Shown here one piece after another: positions 1-7,830 of a DNA stretch of 48,441 nucleotides. How positions within the stretch are numbered: position 1 is the stretch's first letter; each line of letters opens with the position of its first letter. The DNA comes from Desulfobulbaceae bacterium. Its GTDB lineage: Bacteria > Desulfobacterota > Desulfobulbia > Desulfobulbales > Desulfobulbaceae. Below the pieces are notes generated by a model. The model ran no database searches. It saw only the letters and a program-made list of their open reading frames with translations, and had not been told where the DNA came from. The stretch is from positions 1 through 48,441 of the forward strand of contig JAAYIE010000065.1 of NCBI GenBank assembly GCA_012744275.1, in the 5' to 3' direction. A program made the translations under genes and the position numbers.

Positions 1-2
1 AG

Positions 3-97
3 GATATGAGGCCATTTTCAATGTAGCTTTCGACAAAACTGGCATAGGTTGACTTGAGTATCTCGAAATGTACCGGTTTGATACCGAGTCGCAGCAT
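3..97 (-). CDS. Partial unidentified ORF running off the left edge
   Basis: On the minus strand an open frame begins with ATG at 97 and stays open for about 31 codons to the window edge. The start reads MLRLGIKPVHFEILKS. There is no clear ribosome binding site, and an in-frame stop lies a few codons upstream. The family is not recognised. It lies next to degraded IS3 sequence, so it may be a fragment or chance. Confidence 0.2.
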   Translation of the reverse strand, partial: MLRLGIKPVHFEILKSTYASFVESYIENGLI

Positions 98-198
98 ACT
101 GATCTAAGCCTTCACGGATTCAGGTTGGTTGTTAGATGGTTTATTCGGTTATATACTAGAGAGTTCTCTGTATTCGCAGCAAAAAAAGCTGTTAGGTA

Positions 199-355
199 TT
201 GTAAACTGCCCTGGTTTTCGAGGATAGTTTTGTTGGAGTCAGGGTGCTTAGCCAGACTCCTTCAGTCGATGATACTTTTTTTCGTTTTTCATGGGAGGAC
301 TATCCTATCAGTCCCAGCAACCGGCGCTTGTTGAGCCAAAACAAAATCTTGTTGC
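199..355 (-). mobile_element. IS3-family right-end remnant (3' end of transposase plus terminal repeat)
   Basis: The stretch 199-340 aligns closely, at roughly 70% by eye, with 29312-29455, which is a better preserved IS3-family right end. Shared parts are the terminal repeat (about 199-228, core CTGCCCTGGTTTTCGAGGAT), the stretch CCAGACTCCTTCAGTCGATG, and on the minus strand a transposase C-terminus reading WLNKRRLLGLIG, matching the W-x-NxRRLL-x-x-IG ending of IS3 OrfB. Only the last ~20 transposase codons survive and the catalytic DDE core is absent, so it is a dead fragment. Its outward edge lies about 80 bp upstream of the dtxR-type gene. Confidence 0.65.
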
Positions 356-434
356 CGCAATTTTCGGGGCAAAGTTTTGACATCGGCTCTGCCTTCCGGT
401 AGTATGTACTTTTCTCATTACACCGAGGCACAGA

Positions 435-932
435 ATGGCCCAGATCGAACTCAGTGCCAGTCAGGAAGACTATCTTGAAGCCATATTCCACATTGCGCAG
501 GAAAAGCAGGCGGCACGTGCCAAGGATATAGCCCAGGCCTTGCAGGTACGGGCCTCGTCTGTTACCAGCGCCCTACGTACGCTTTCTTCACTTGGTCTGG
601 TGAACTACGCCCCCTACGACCTCATCACCCTCACTCCCATGGGGGACGGGATGGCGCGGGATATTGTTGCCAGGCACGAGGCCCTCAGCAAGTTTCTCAC
701 AATTGTTTTGGGTGTTGACCCGCTTGAGGCCGATAAAGCCGCTTGCAAGATGGAACATGCGGTGTCCAAAACAATTCTTGAGCGCTTTGTGAAATACGCT
801 GAGTATGTAGAACAGTGCCCGCGTGGAGGAATCACTTGGGATTCGGGTTTTGGTTATTACTGCGCCAACAACTGCACGGATCTGGATTGTGACCGCTGCC
901 AGCGTCCTGACCCTGTGCCGGATAGCGAATAA
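435..932 (+). CDS. DtxR/MntR-family metal-dependent transcriptional regulator
   Basis: This 165-residue cytoplasmic repressor would bind operator DNA when loaded with Fe(II) or Mn(II). Residues ~8-60 form the winged helix-turn-helix (SQEDYLEAIF, then a recognition helix near SSVTSALRTL). Residues ~65-120 are the metal-binding and dimerisation domain. Visible ligand positions are Asp12 and Glu15 near the N-terminus (as in MntR) and Cys104-x-x-Glu107-His108 (as in DtxR/IdeR), so the metal cannot be assigned. The C-terminus has five further cysteines (128, 143, 147, 152, 155), unusual against textbook DtxR or MntR. There is no SH3-like third domain. A GAGG at about 424-427 supports the ATG at 435. 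No metal transporter is adjacent, so the target is unknown. Confidence 0.9.
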   Translation: MAQIELSASQEDYLEAIFHIAQEKQAARAKDIAQALQVRASSVTSALRTLSSLGLVNYAPYDLITLTPMGDGMARDIVARHEALSKFLTIVLGVDPLEADKAACKMEHAVSKTILERFVKYAEYVEQCPRGGITWDSGFGYYCANNCTDLDCDRCQRPDPVPDSE

Positions 933-1041
933 TTCCAATTGACACCTCTGCACTATCTGCTGTAGCCCCCTTGTTTTCTTGAAATGTTCTCCCTGATCTA
1001 AAGTTGCGTCTGATGATTTGCGGGTCGACAAGTGGCGGCCC

Positions 1042-1779
1042 TCAGGAACTCAGACGCCAGCGATTATCCAGCAGCAGTTCATGTGGTTTGAAGGCCTTTT
1101 TGTAGGCCATTTCCGAAACGCCATCTATCCAATAGCCCAGATAGAGCAGGGGAATATGCTGTTTCCGGCAAAGAGAGACAAGGTTGAGGATGTTGAAGGT
1201 GCCCGGACTGCGCCAGCTCTGATCCGGATCAAAATAAAAATACACCGCGTTGAGCCATGAAGGTGACGCATCGACTATGGCCACCCCAACCAGATCGCTC
1301 CCAGCCCAGTAGCGCAGTTCAAAGCAGGTACTGATGGTGGTGATGAAAAAATGGCTGTAGTAGCTCTGTGCCTGGTTGCGCTCGTTGCCGAAGCGGACGC
1401 GCAGGAATTTGTCGAGCAGGTGCAGGCTTCGACCGGACATTGCCAATGGCGCCTGCTGCACCTTGATATCTCTATTTTTTTGCGCGACTCGCCGCTGGTT
1501 GCGGTTAGGTTGAAAATGTTGCGGGTGCAGGCGGATGGAAACACAAAGGGCGCAGTTCGGACAGTGCATGGTATACATGTGGTTGCCGTTTCGCCGGTAG
1601 CCATTGGCCAGTAAGTCACCCATGGTGGGGTTGTCCATGTGGGTGAATGCTGCCTGATGATACACAGCCTTTTGTTCGAGGCCATAGGGACATTCGCTCG
1701 CTACACATCCGAAATGTTCTTGCAGTTCAACGCTTAACTTGGGAGCAAAAGGGGTTTGGTGGGTGTCGGCGGCATGCAT
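1042..1779 (-). CDS. bpt: Aspartate/glutamate leucyltransferase (bacterial protein transferase)
   Basis: This 245-residue enzyme transfers leucine from Leu-tRNA to N-terminal Asp or Glu of proteins and so creates a primary N-degron read by ClpS. The family signature is visible: an N-terminal ECPYG stretch, then MGDLLANGYRRNGNHMY and the cysteine cluster HCPNCALCVSIRL (about residues 73-85), followed by the GNAT-like C-terminal half ending YKKAFKPHEL. Length fits the bacterial family (about 235-250). It is the last gene of mqnB-mqnD-mobA-bpt on the minus strand, 15 bp after mobA. ClpS and ClpA lie 8-11 kb away on the same strand, which supports a working Leu/N-degron pathway. Confidence 0.92.
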   Translation of the reverse strand: MHAADTHQTPFAPKLSVELQEHFGCVASECPYGLEQKAVYHQAAFTHMDNPTMGDLLANGYRRNGNHMYTMHCPNCALCVSIRLHPQHFQPNRNQRRVAQKNRDIKVQQAPLAMSGRSLHLLDKFLRVRFGNERNQAQSYYSHFFITTISTCFELRYWAGSDLVGVAIVDASPSWLNAVYFYFDPDQSWRSPGTFNILNLVSLCRKQHIPLLYLGYWIDGVSEMAYKKAFKPHELLLDNRWRLSS

Positions 1780-1794
1780 GGTATAGCGTGTTCT

Positions 1795-2481
1795 CTAATA
1801 TTTTTCCTGGTGCGAAAGGTCTGCGGCGCTCGGCACTATTTCTTCACCTTGTCGGGCTGAGCTGTTTTCTCCTCTGTCGAGGCAGCATTGGTAACCTTGC
1901 AATTGCTCAGGTGTGTTGATGTTGCTCCAGGCAAAGTGCAGATGCGGTGGCGGTAAAGGCGTGTGCACCCCCTGTATGTGGCGCAGTTGGTTGATGCGCC
2001 AGTTGCCACTTGCAGCCATCTGCTCCAGATACGGGAGACATTTGCCACTGTACCAGGCAAAGAGCGGTTCAACCCGGGTTGCATCCGCCTCATCCAGGCG
2101 GGGCAGAATGGCTAACTCGCCCGATCTGGATTCCGCAAGCAGCCAATCCAGGGCCTCCTTGTCCAGGGCTGGCATATCGCAGGCCAGAATGATCCAAGAC
2201 GCTTCCGGCCGTGCACGCAGTGCAGCCAAAATGCCGGCAAGGGGCCCCTGTACATCGGTTGCATCATGAATGCGGGTTATATGCGCAAGTGTAGGAGGAA
2301 TATTCCCTGCTCCCGCCAGCACCACCTCATCCACCACAGGGCTGAGCACGGCAACAGTTCGCTCTAGCCAGGACCTGCCTTTCTGGCTAAGCAGATGCTT
2401 AGGCCTGCCCATGCGACTGCTCTTGCCGCCAATAAGCACACAGGCCAACAATGGAACTGTGTTGAGTGGAGTCTTTCCCAT
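1795..2481 (-). CDS. mobA: Molybdenum cofactor guanylyltransferase MobA
   Basis: MobA transfers GMP from GTP to Mo-molybdopterin, giving the guanine dinucleotide cofactor used by DMSO-reductase-family enzymes such as formate dehydrogenase or nitrate reductase. The N-terminal nucleotide-binding loop reads LIGGKSSRMGRPKHLL and is followed by ILACDMPALD, the metal-binding Asp motif of the NTP transferase fold. The open frame extends to 2586, but the extra 35 codons overlap the end of mqnD. The ATG at 2481, 13 bp after the mqnD stop, gives MGKTPLNTVPLLACVLIGG, a normal family start. Translational coupling with mqnD is likely. MobB, its usual partner, is about 29 kb away. Confidence 0.9.
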   Translation of the reverse strand: MGKTPLNTVPLLACVLIGGKSSRMGRPKHLLSQKGRSWLERTVAVLSPVVDEVVLAGAGNIPPTLAHITRIHDATDVQGPLAGILAALRARPEASWIILACDMPALDKEALDWLLAESRSGELAILPRLDEADATRVEPLFAWYSGKCLPYLEQMAASGNWRINQLRHIQGVHTPLPPPHLHFAWSNINTPEQLQGYQCCLDRGENSSARQGEEIVPSAADLSHQEKY

Positions 2482-2494
2482 GCGTGTGCTCGAG

Positions 2495-3313
2495 TTATGC
2501 GGCAAAAAGGCCGGCTGCCTCACCGCGCCGCAGCAACTCCTTGATGGCTTCAGCGCCATCTGCACCGATGTCCTTTGAAAAATCATTCACATAGAGGTTG
2601 ATGTGGCTTAACATCACTTCCGGCTCGATTTCCTGAGCATAGCTGCGGATGTAGCTAAGCCCTTCCTGTGGATGTGCATCTGCCCATTCGATACTTTTCC
2701 GAATTGCCATCTCTACTGCCCGATGTAAATGATCGTCCAGGTTTTTGCGCATAATGATGCAGCCCAGCGGTATGGGCAGACTGGTTTCCTGTTCCCACCA
2801 CTCTCCCAGGTCTTGAATGCAGACAAGTCCGCGCTCTTGATAGGTAAAACGGCTTTCGTGGATAATCACCCCGGCATCCACTTCGCCTGCTGACAGGGCA
2901 TCCATAATGCGGTCAAAACGCATGACCATGACAGTGCTGCCAGGCCGGAACAACTGCAGGAGTAGGGCGGCAGTGGTATAACGGCCAGGGATGGCAATGC
3001 GCCATTGTGCAGGATCAGCAGGCTTGGCATACGGTCCGGTAATGAAAAGCGGTCCGCAGTTCCGGCCCAGGGCCGCGCCCGATGACAAAAGCTGGTACTG
3101 TTGGCGTAGATGGCCGTAGGCATGAAAAGACACCTTGGTGATATCCAGCTTGCCTTTGAGTGCCCATTCGTTCAGGGTTTCTACATCTTCAAGGACAGGA
3201 GGGGCCAGGCGCGCACCTGCAAGTTCAACCCGACCATTAACCAGGGCATTAAAAATATAGGTATCGTTGGGGCAGGGGGAATAGCCAATGCTCAGCAGTG
3301 TGGGCTTAGTCAT
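2495..3313 (-). CDS. mqnD: 1,4-dihydroxy-6-naphthoate synthase (futalosine pathway)
   Basis: MqnD converts cyclic dehypoxanthine futalosine to 1,4-dihydroxy-6-naphthoate in the futalosine route to menaquinone. The protein has the periplasmic-binding-protein-like fold of the MqnA/MqnD family. The N-terminal IGYSPCPNDTYIFNAL is diagnostic of MqnD, followed by DITKVSFHAYG and AIPGRYTTAALLL. The frame is open to 3499, but the ATG at 3313 (MTKPTLLSIGYSPCPND) gives a 272-residue protein of normal size and overlaps the last 8 bp of mqnB. That overlap implies translational coupling in the order mqnB-mqnD-mobA-bpt. The other futalosine genes (mqnA, mqnC, mqnE) are not in the window. Confidence 0.93.
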   Translation of the reverse strand: MTKPTLLSIGYSPCPNDTYIFNALVNGRVELAGARLAPPVLEDVETLNEWALKGKLDITKVSFHAYGHLRQQYQLLSSGAALGRNCGPLFITGPYAKPADPAQWRIAIPGRYTTAALLLQLFRPGSTVMVMRFDRIMDALSAGEVDAGVIIHESRFTYQERGLVCIQDLGEWWEQETSLPIPLGCIIMRKNLDDHLHRAVEMAIRKSIEWADAHPQEGLSYIRSYAQEIEPEVMLSHINLYVNDFSKDIGADGAEAIKELLRRGEAAGLFAA

Positions 3314-3965
3314 AAAAGGGCTCCTGAAAAAGTATGGCAGCTGCCTGGCCGCAACGGGTGCAGGCCTCCTGTAAATGCCACTGCTGATTATCTGGGTCAT
3401 CCACCAGATTGGAAATACAGCGTATTTCCGCAAAAGGCAGCCGAAAATAGGCACATACTCGGGCCAGTGCTGCTCCTTCCATGTTCTCGCAGAGCGCATC
3501 TGGATAACGTTGAAGCACCATGTTGCCTCGCGCTCTGTCGCCGCTGACAGAACTCACCGTGATGAAGCGACCGCTTGTGCTGATGATACCAGCGGCTGCA
3601 AGCTGTTTCTCCACACGTAACCGCAGGCTTTCATCCAGTTTAAACGAAGATGGCAGAGTGCAGCCTTTTATGGTTAGCGGCAAAAGTTGGTTCGCCCGGC
3701 AGCAGCACAGATCTCCCAGCTCTTCACTCGTTGCCAGGCAGATATCAAGCAGGTCAGCAGTCCGCTCCGCTCCGAGATAGGCTCCGGCAACACCAATGTT
3801 GATGACCGCCCGGGGCAAGATATGGCTCTGGCTGAGAAAAACACTCAAATGCAAAGCCGCCTCCGTGGGGCCAATGCCGCATACCAGTCGCTGCACAGGC
3901 AGTTTCGGCCCGGCCTGCACAAAAGCATCCATTTCAAAGGGAGTGGCGGCGGTAAGCAGTATCAT
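3306..3965 (-). CDS. mqnB: Futalosine hydrolase
   Basis: This 219-residue nucleosidase of the PNP/UDP phosphorylase superfamily would release hypoxanthine from futalosine, the step before MqnC. It starts MILLTAATPFEMDAF, carries the ribose-binding region INIGVAGAYLG, and has the family motif CENMEGAALARVC near residue 160 with the substrate-binding Met-Glu pair, then the RCISNLVDD segment. MTA/SAH nucleosidase belongs to the same superfamily, but overlap with mqnD makes futalosine hydrolase the better call. It is the promoter-proximal gene of the minus-strand operon; the 305-bp gap shared with queA must hold its promoter. Confidence 0.92.
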   Translation of the reverse strand: MILLTAATPFEMDAFVQAGPKLPVQRLVCGIGPTEAALHLSVFLSQSHILPRAVINIGVAGAYLGAERTADLLDICLATSEELGDLCCCRANQLLPLTIKGCTLPSSFKLDESLRLRVEKQLAAAGIISTSGRFITVSSVSGDRARGNMVLQRYPDALCENMEGAALARVCAYFRLPFAEIRCISNLVDDPDNQQWHLQEACTRCGQAAAILFQEPFYD

Positions 3966-4242
3966 AGTTGGGCTGAAGTGTTTTTGTGGCGTTGTGGGTT
4001 TGTCCAGAGTACCTTCCTTATATTTACAGGATCGAGTTTGAATTGTGTTCCAATTCTATATCAAATCCTCTAAAGTGCCTGGCTCCGAAAAAATATTTCA
4101 TAAGGTAGCTTTCTGTGTACCTGCGTCGCCTTTTTCTTGCCTGCGTGGCAGTAATTTTGATCTACAATTGAAATCAGGCGTGCAGAGTACCCTGAAGCGG
4201 TGGCGTCAGCAACCGCCAAACCATCCCCAAGGTATCACCTGT
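3966..4242. other. Divergent mqnB/queA intergenic region, unassigned leader
   Basis: This 305-bp gap (through 4270) holds the start regions of mqnB (minus) and queA (plus). The queA-proximal part is GC-rich and folds: GCGGT at about 4197-4201 pairs with ACCGC at about 4212-4216, followed by an AAACCATCCCC stretch. It does not match the FMN, glycine, cobalamin, c-di-GMP-I or preQ1-I consensus as I know them. It leads straight into the hairpins at 4238-4270. No ORF with a convincing start was seen. Confidence 0.4.
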
Positions 4243-4270
4243 CGCACAGGCAAGGCTGTGGCGTTTTTTT
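4238..4270 (+). terminator. Attenuator-like hairpins with U-tract abutting the queA start
   Basis: CGCACAG (4243-4249) pairs with CTGTGGCG (4256-4263, one bulged G) and is followed by seven T residues (4264-4270) directly before the queA ATG at 4271, which is intrinsic-terminator form. An upstream CCTGT (4238-4242) can instead pair with ACAGG (4246-4250), and that pairing excludes the terminator stem. Two mutually exclusive stems at a start codon suggest regulated attenuation. The ligand or trigger is unknown. Confidence 0.5.
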
Positions 4271-5389
4271 ATGCAAACCGAGCAGAATGACTACCGGCTG
4301 GACGCCTATGAATACCTCCTCCCCACGGAGTTGATTGCCCAAGAGCCAGCACATAAGCGCGATCAGTCCCGCCTGATGGTGCTGCACGGTGCTGATAGTG
4401 GGCTCGAACACTTGGTTTTTGCCGATATTCTCCATTTTTTCCGACCAGGTGATTTACTGGTTCTCAACAATACCAGGGTCTTTCCTGCCCGTTTGCTCGG
4501 GCATAAAGAAAGTGGCGGTAAAATTGAGTTGTTCCTGCTTGCCCTGCCGGAGGGGCTGGGCTGCTCAGCAGAACAGACGCAGGCAAGGTGGCTGCAGGCC
4601 CAAGCGCCAGCCCTGCTAAAGAGTTCAAAGCGTGCCAGGGTAGGGGCCACGCTGCATTTCGGAGAAAACCTCCGGGCCAAGGTGCTTGCCCTGGCCGAGG
4701 ATGGTAAGGCCGAGGTGCTTCTGCACTACCGCACCCAGCCCGGACAAGATCTGGAAGAGGTGCTCTGCACCTGTGGCCGGATGCCTCTGCCGCCCTATAT
4801 CAGCCGCAGCGGCGAGGCGCAGGAGAAAGATGATTTGCAGCGCTACCAGACCTGCTATGCCCGCTATACCGGCTCAGTGGCTGCACCCACTGCTGGCCTG
4901 CATTTTACCCCGGAACTGCTGCAGAACTTAGCTGCATCAGGTGTAGAGATTGCCGAGTTGACCCTGCATGTGGGCTATGGCACCTTTGCACCGGTGCGCA
5001 GCGCCGATATCCGCCAGCACGCCATCCACCAGGAATGGGTGAGTTTAGCACCAGAGAGTGCGGCGCGGATTAATGCCGCCAGCCAAGCTGGCCGCCGCAT
5101 CTGGGCCGTAGGCACCACTACCACCCGCAGTCTGGAGTTTGCGGTGGATAAAAGTGGTGTAGTGCAGCCTTTTTCTGGCCCCTGCAACCTCTATATCTAC
5201 CCAGGTTTTCGTTTTCAGGTGGTGGATAACTTGATTACCAACTTCCACCTGCCCAAATCGTCCCTCCTCTTTCTGGCTGCCGCCCTGGCTGGCCGGGAAA
5301 AAATACTGGCTGCCTATAACGAGGCTGTGCGTTTGCGCTACCGCTTCTTCTCCTATGGTGACGCCATGGCGCTTATTACCAGGCCATAG
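4271..5389 (+). CDS. queA: S-adenosylmethionine:tRNA ribosyltransferase-isomerase
   Basis: QueA moves the ribosyl part of SAM onto preQ1-modified tRNA to give epoxyqueuosine. The 372-residue protein shows the family signatures: N-terminal YRLDAYEYLLPTELIAQEPA, VLNNTRVFPARLLGHK, PLPPYI with the following E-rich loop, SVAAPTAGLHFTPELL, and the C-terminal LITNFHLPKSSLLFL. Length is slightly above the usual ~340-350 because of an insertion near residues 95-115. The ATG at 4271 follows a U-tract directly, so a classical ribosome binding site is lacking; GAGCAGAATG just downstream offers no better family start. A QueG-like protein is encoded at 34075-33296, but no other queuosine gene was seen. The gene appears monocistronic. 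Confidence 0.95.
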   Translation: MQTEQNDYRLDAYEYLLPTELIAQEPAHKRDQSRLMVLHGADSGLEHLVFADILHFFRPGDLLVLNNTRVFPARLLGHKESGGKIELFLLALPEGLGCSAEQTQARWLQAQAPALLKSSKRARVGATLHFGENLRAKVLALAEDGKAEVLLHYRTQPGQDLEEVLCTCGRMPLPPYISRSGEAQEKDDLQRYQTCYARYTGSVAAPTAGLHFTPELLQNLAASGVEIAELTLHVGYGTFAPVRSADIRQHAIHQEWVSLAPESAARINAASQAGRRIWAVGTTTTRSLEFAVDKSGVVQPFSGPCNLYIYPGFRFQVVDNLITNFHLPKSSLLFLAAALAGREKILAAYNEAVRLRYRFFSYGDAMALITRP

Positions 5390-5390
5390 C

Positions 5391-5432
5391 AGGCTATGAG
5401 CTGCAAGTATTGCTGCAGCTTATAGCCTGCGT
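5391..5432. terminator. Bidirectional hairpin between queA and ribB
   Basis: GCAGGCTATGAGCTGCA (from about 5391) is almost perfectly complementary to TGCAGCTTATAGCCTGC (to about 5432) around a short AT-rich loop. It sits between the converging 3' ends of queA (5389) and ribB (5448), so it can end transcription from both sides. A long T-tract is lacking on either strand. Confidence 0.7.
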
Positions 5433-5447
5433 CATTGCATAAAATCG

Positions 5448-6128
5448 TTACACAAAATTTTCTCTGGCCCGACAATACTGGACAATATCCTCGATAGAAC
5501 AAACCGGCAGACCATGCTCTTCGGCAAAGCTCACCACCTGCGGCAATCGGGCCATACTGCCGTCGGCATTGGTCAGTTCACAGAGCACACCTGCTGGCTG
5601 TAATCCGGCAAGCTGCATAAGATCCACCGTACCTTCGGTGTGTCCCCGCCGGACAAAGACTCCGCCAGGCTGCGCCCGTAGTGGAAACACATGGCCAGGC
5701 GTGGCCAGATCATCTGGGCTGGCATCAGCCTGAATGGCAGCGCGGACGGTGGTGACCCGATCTTGGGCCGAGACTCCGGTGGTTACGCCATCCCGTGCCC
5801 CAATACTGATGGTGAAGGCCGTGCCGTTCTTGCTGGTATTGTGTGCCACCATGGGCGGCAAGCCGAGCTGATAGAGCCTGTCGTCCGTCAGGCAGAGGCA
5901 GACAATGCCGCTGCACTCACGGATGAGCATGGCCATTTGCGCCACATTGAGGTGTTCGGCCGCGAAAATAAGATCACCTTCATTCTCACGGTCATCATCA
6001 TCGACCAATAGAACGCCGCGCCCTGCACGCAGCGCTTGCAGGGCCTGCGCAATACGGTCTTCGCTGGAAGCGCCAAAACGGTTTAAAAGAGGTACTGCGG
6101 TGAGAGATACTACTGCGGTCTGATTCAT
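5448..6128 (-). CDS. ribB: 3,4-dihydroxy-2-butanone 4-phosphate synthase
   Basis: RibB makes the four-carbon precursor of riboflavin from ribulose 5-phosphate. The 226-residue single-domain protein has the acidic active-site loop [17 protein letters not shown] (about residues 42-58), the RECSGIVC segment, the [21 protein letters not shown] substrate region (only key residues cited) and a C-terminal IEDIVQYCR. There is no fused GTP cyclohydrolase II domain. AGGAGG lies eight bases upstream of the ATG at 6128. An FMN riboswitch lies 160-315 bp upstream on the same strand, so expression should fall when FMN is plentiful. No other rib gene is adjacent. Confidence 0.95.
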   Translation of the reverse strand: MNQTAVVSLTAVPLLNRFGASSEDRIAQALQALRAGRGVLLVDDDDRENEGDLIFAAEHLNVAQMAMLIRECSGIVCLCLTDDRLYQLGLPPMVAHNTSKNGTAFTISIGARDGVTTGVSAQDRVTTVRAAIQADASPDDLATPGHVFPLRAQPGGVFVRRGHTEGTVDLMQLAGLQPAGVLCELTNADGSMARLPQVVSFAEEHGLPVCSIEDIVQYCRARENFV

Positions 6129-6289
6129 GGTTGCCTCCTGAAAATCAGTGACCAGAATCAGGGCATGCGAAAACGGCCGGCACTATGCCGGGTGATGGGA
6201 TTGCGTCGCCGGGTGCGCCGGAAAGCATGGAATATCTTACCGGTTACACCTCCCCCTGGCAGGGAAAAAGCGTGCCGCCTCCCATTGTC

Positions 6290-6443
6290 TTCTCTTCCAT
6301 CCGGACTATCACCGTCGGCTCCGGCTTCTCACCGGATCTGCTTGACCCTGCTCAGGAGTTGCAACAGCTGTTGAGCAGGCGCTCGCGGGCTGATCCATTG
6401 TTCTTGGACATACCGCCGGTAGGGAATTACACCCTGCCCTGAG
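6290..6443 (-). promoter_or_regulatory. FMN riboswitch (RFN element) upstream of ribB
   Basis: Read on the minus strand from 6443, the element starts with GGGCAGGGTGTAATTCCCTA and ACCGGCGGT, passes GCCCGCGAGC, and continues with CAGATCCGGTGAGA, GCCGGAGCCGACGGT and ATAGTCCGGATGGAAGAGA. These are the conserved blocks of the RFN aptamer in the right order and spacing. It ends about 160 nt before the ribB ATG. The spacer contains GC-rich inverted stretches that could act as a terminator or sequester the start, but no clean hairpin plus U-tract was found, so the expression platform is unassigned. Confidence 0.95.
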
Positions 6444-6531
6444 AATAGAAAGGATGATACCACCGCAGAAGAGGCAACACAACCCGAATACACCGGCCAA
6501 GGGGTGGCAAGAATGCGTAGTTGCAAAGAAA

Positions 6532-6569
6532 AAGGGAGTTTTTCCGTGCATCAGCGGAAAAACTCCCTT
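6532..6569 (-). terminator. Intrinsic terminator after the acyl-CoA dehydrogenase gene
   Basis: AAGGGAGTTTTTCCG (6532-6546) and CGGAAAAACTCCCTT (6555-6569) form a perfect 15-bp stem with an 8-nt loop. On the minus strand the stem is followed by TTTCTTT. It begins 38 bp past the acyl-CoA dehydrogenase stop. The stem sequence resembles that of the clpA terminator at 9873-9916. Confidence 0.8.
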
Positions 6570-6607
6570 GGTTGCAGAGTGGATGTTGGAGTGATGTTGA
6601 CTAGCTG

Positions 6608-7753
6608 TTATCTGGTGACGGCAGTGCCGATAACCAGGCGCTGCACCTCACTGGTACCCTCATAGATTTCGGTAATCTTGGCGTCACGCATGAAGCGGTC
6701 CATCGGGAATTCTGGATCATAACCAAAATCACCCATCAGTGAGGCAGCTAACTCAGACATCCTGGTGGAGGTTTCGCTGGCATACAGCTTGGCTTGGGCT
6801 GATTCCTGCGAATAGCTGAGCCCGGCGCTGGCGCGGTAAGCCGCATTGTAGACGAGCAGGCGTGCAGCTTCTACCTCGGTAACCATATCAGCCAGCATGA
6901 ATTGTACCCCTTGCTTGCTTGCAACCGGTTTGCCGCCAACCGTATGCTTTTTGGCATAGGCAATGGCTGCATCAACCGCGCCCTGGGCAATACCCAGAGC
7001 CTGAGCTGCGATGCCGATGCGGCCGCCATCCAGGGTTTTCATGGCGATCTTGAAGCCCTGGCCTTCCGGGCCCAGTTGATTGCCGGCCGGAATGCGGCAA
7101 TCGCTGAAAACCAGCTCCATGGTCAGGGAAGAACGGATACCCAGTTTCGACTCCTTTTTACCAAAGGTAAAGCCAGGCGTGCCTTTCTCGATGATGTAGG
7201 CGCTGATACCCCGGTGTTTTTCTGCGCTCATATCACTGCGGGCAAAAACAATATAGGTTTCGGCCTCACCAGCATTGGTTATGAAGATTTTGGCGCCGTT
7301 AATAATAATGGAGTCGCCGTCACGTACGGCAGTGGTGGTTGTTCCACCCGCATCAGAACCTGCCGAGGTCTCGGTCAGGCCGAAAGCGCCCATTTTTTCG
7401 CCCTTGGCCATGGGAGTCAAAAAGGTGTGCTTTTGTTCGTCGGTGCCAAAAAGGTTGACCGGGTTGGCGCCAAGGGACACATGTGCAGACAAGGTTACAC
7501 CAGTGGAGGCGCACACTCTGGAGAGTTCTTCAACTGCAATGGCGTAGCTGATATAATCCCCTCCTGCACCACCATATTCCTTAGGAAAGACGATGCCGGT
7601 CAGTCCAAGTTCAGCCAAACGACCAAACATGAGCGGGCGATCAAAATGGGAGTCCTTATCGCGGCTGGCCGCTGAAGGCGCAACCTCTGTTTCCGCAAAA
7701 TTTCTCACTAAATCACGAATGCGTTGCTGTTCTTCAGTTAAGGAAAAATTCAT
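6608..7753 (-). CDS. Short-chain acyl-CoA dehydrogenase (butyryl-CoA dehydrogenase type)
   Basis: This flavoprotein would oxidise a short-chain acyl-CoA to the trans-2-enoyl-CoA and pass electrons to ETF. The 381-residue protein has all three domains: N-terminal helices (MNFSLTEEQQRIRDLVRNFA), the middle beta domain (GLTETSAGSDAGG, then GAKIFITNAGEA) and the C-terminal helical bundle ending RDAKITEIYEGTSEVQR. Glu365 in that last motif is the catalytic base position of short-chain enzymes. It is the third gene of hbd-thioesterase-acd (minus strand, gaps of 82 and 77 bp). No etfAB or thiolase is in the window, so substrate choice between butyryl- and other short acyl-CoAs is inferred from similarity and context. 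Confidence 0.93.
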   Translation of the reverse strand: MNFSLTEEQQRIRDLVRNFAETEVAPSAASRDKDSHFDRPLMFGRLAELGLTGIVFPKEYGGAGGDYISYAIAVEELSRVCASTGVTLSAHVSLGANPVNLFGTDEQKHTFLTPMAKGEKMGAFGLTETSAGSDAGGTTTTAVRDGDSIIINGAKIFITNAGEAETYIVFARSDMSAEKHRGISAYIIEKGTPGFTFGKKESKLGIRSSLTMELVFSDCRIPAGNQLGPEGQGFKIAMKTLDGGRIGIAAQALGIAQGAVDAAIAYAKKHTVGGKPVASKQGVQFMLADMVTEVEAARLLVYNAAYRASAGLSYSQESAQAKLYASETSTRMSELAASLMGDFGYDPEFPMDRFMRDAKITEIYEGTSEVQRLVIGTAVTR

Positions 7754-7830
7754 GGCATCCTCTATAACGTGCTAAGATTTATAATCAGGGAGTGCAGATC
7801 ACTGGGTACATGTGCCGCACCATCTGCTTA

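Noticed and set aside
4170-4270. preQ1, c-di-GMP-I, cobalamin or SRP RNA in the queA leader
   Set aside because: AAACC and GC-rich stems hinted at these, but the diagnostic conserved blocks are not present in order.
6902-7675. 257-codon plus-strand frame opposite the acyl-CoA dehydrogenase gene
   Set aside because: Antisense to a gene with all family motifs; no ribosome binding site or family resemblance.
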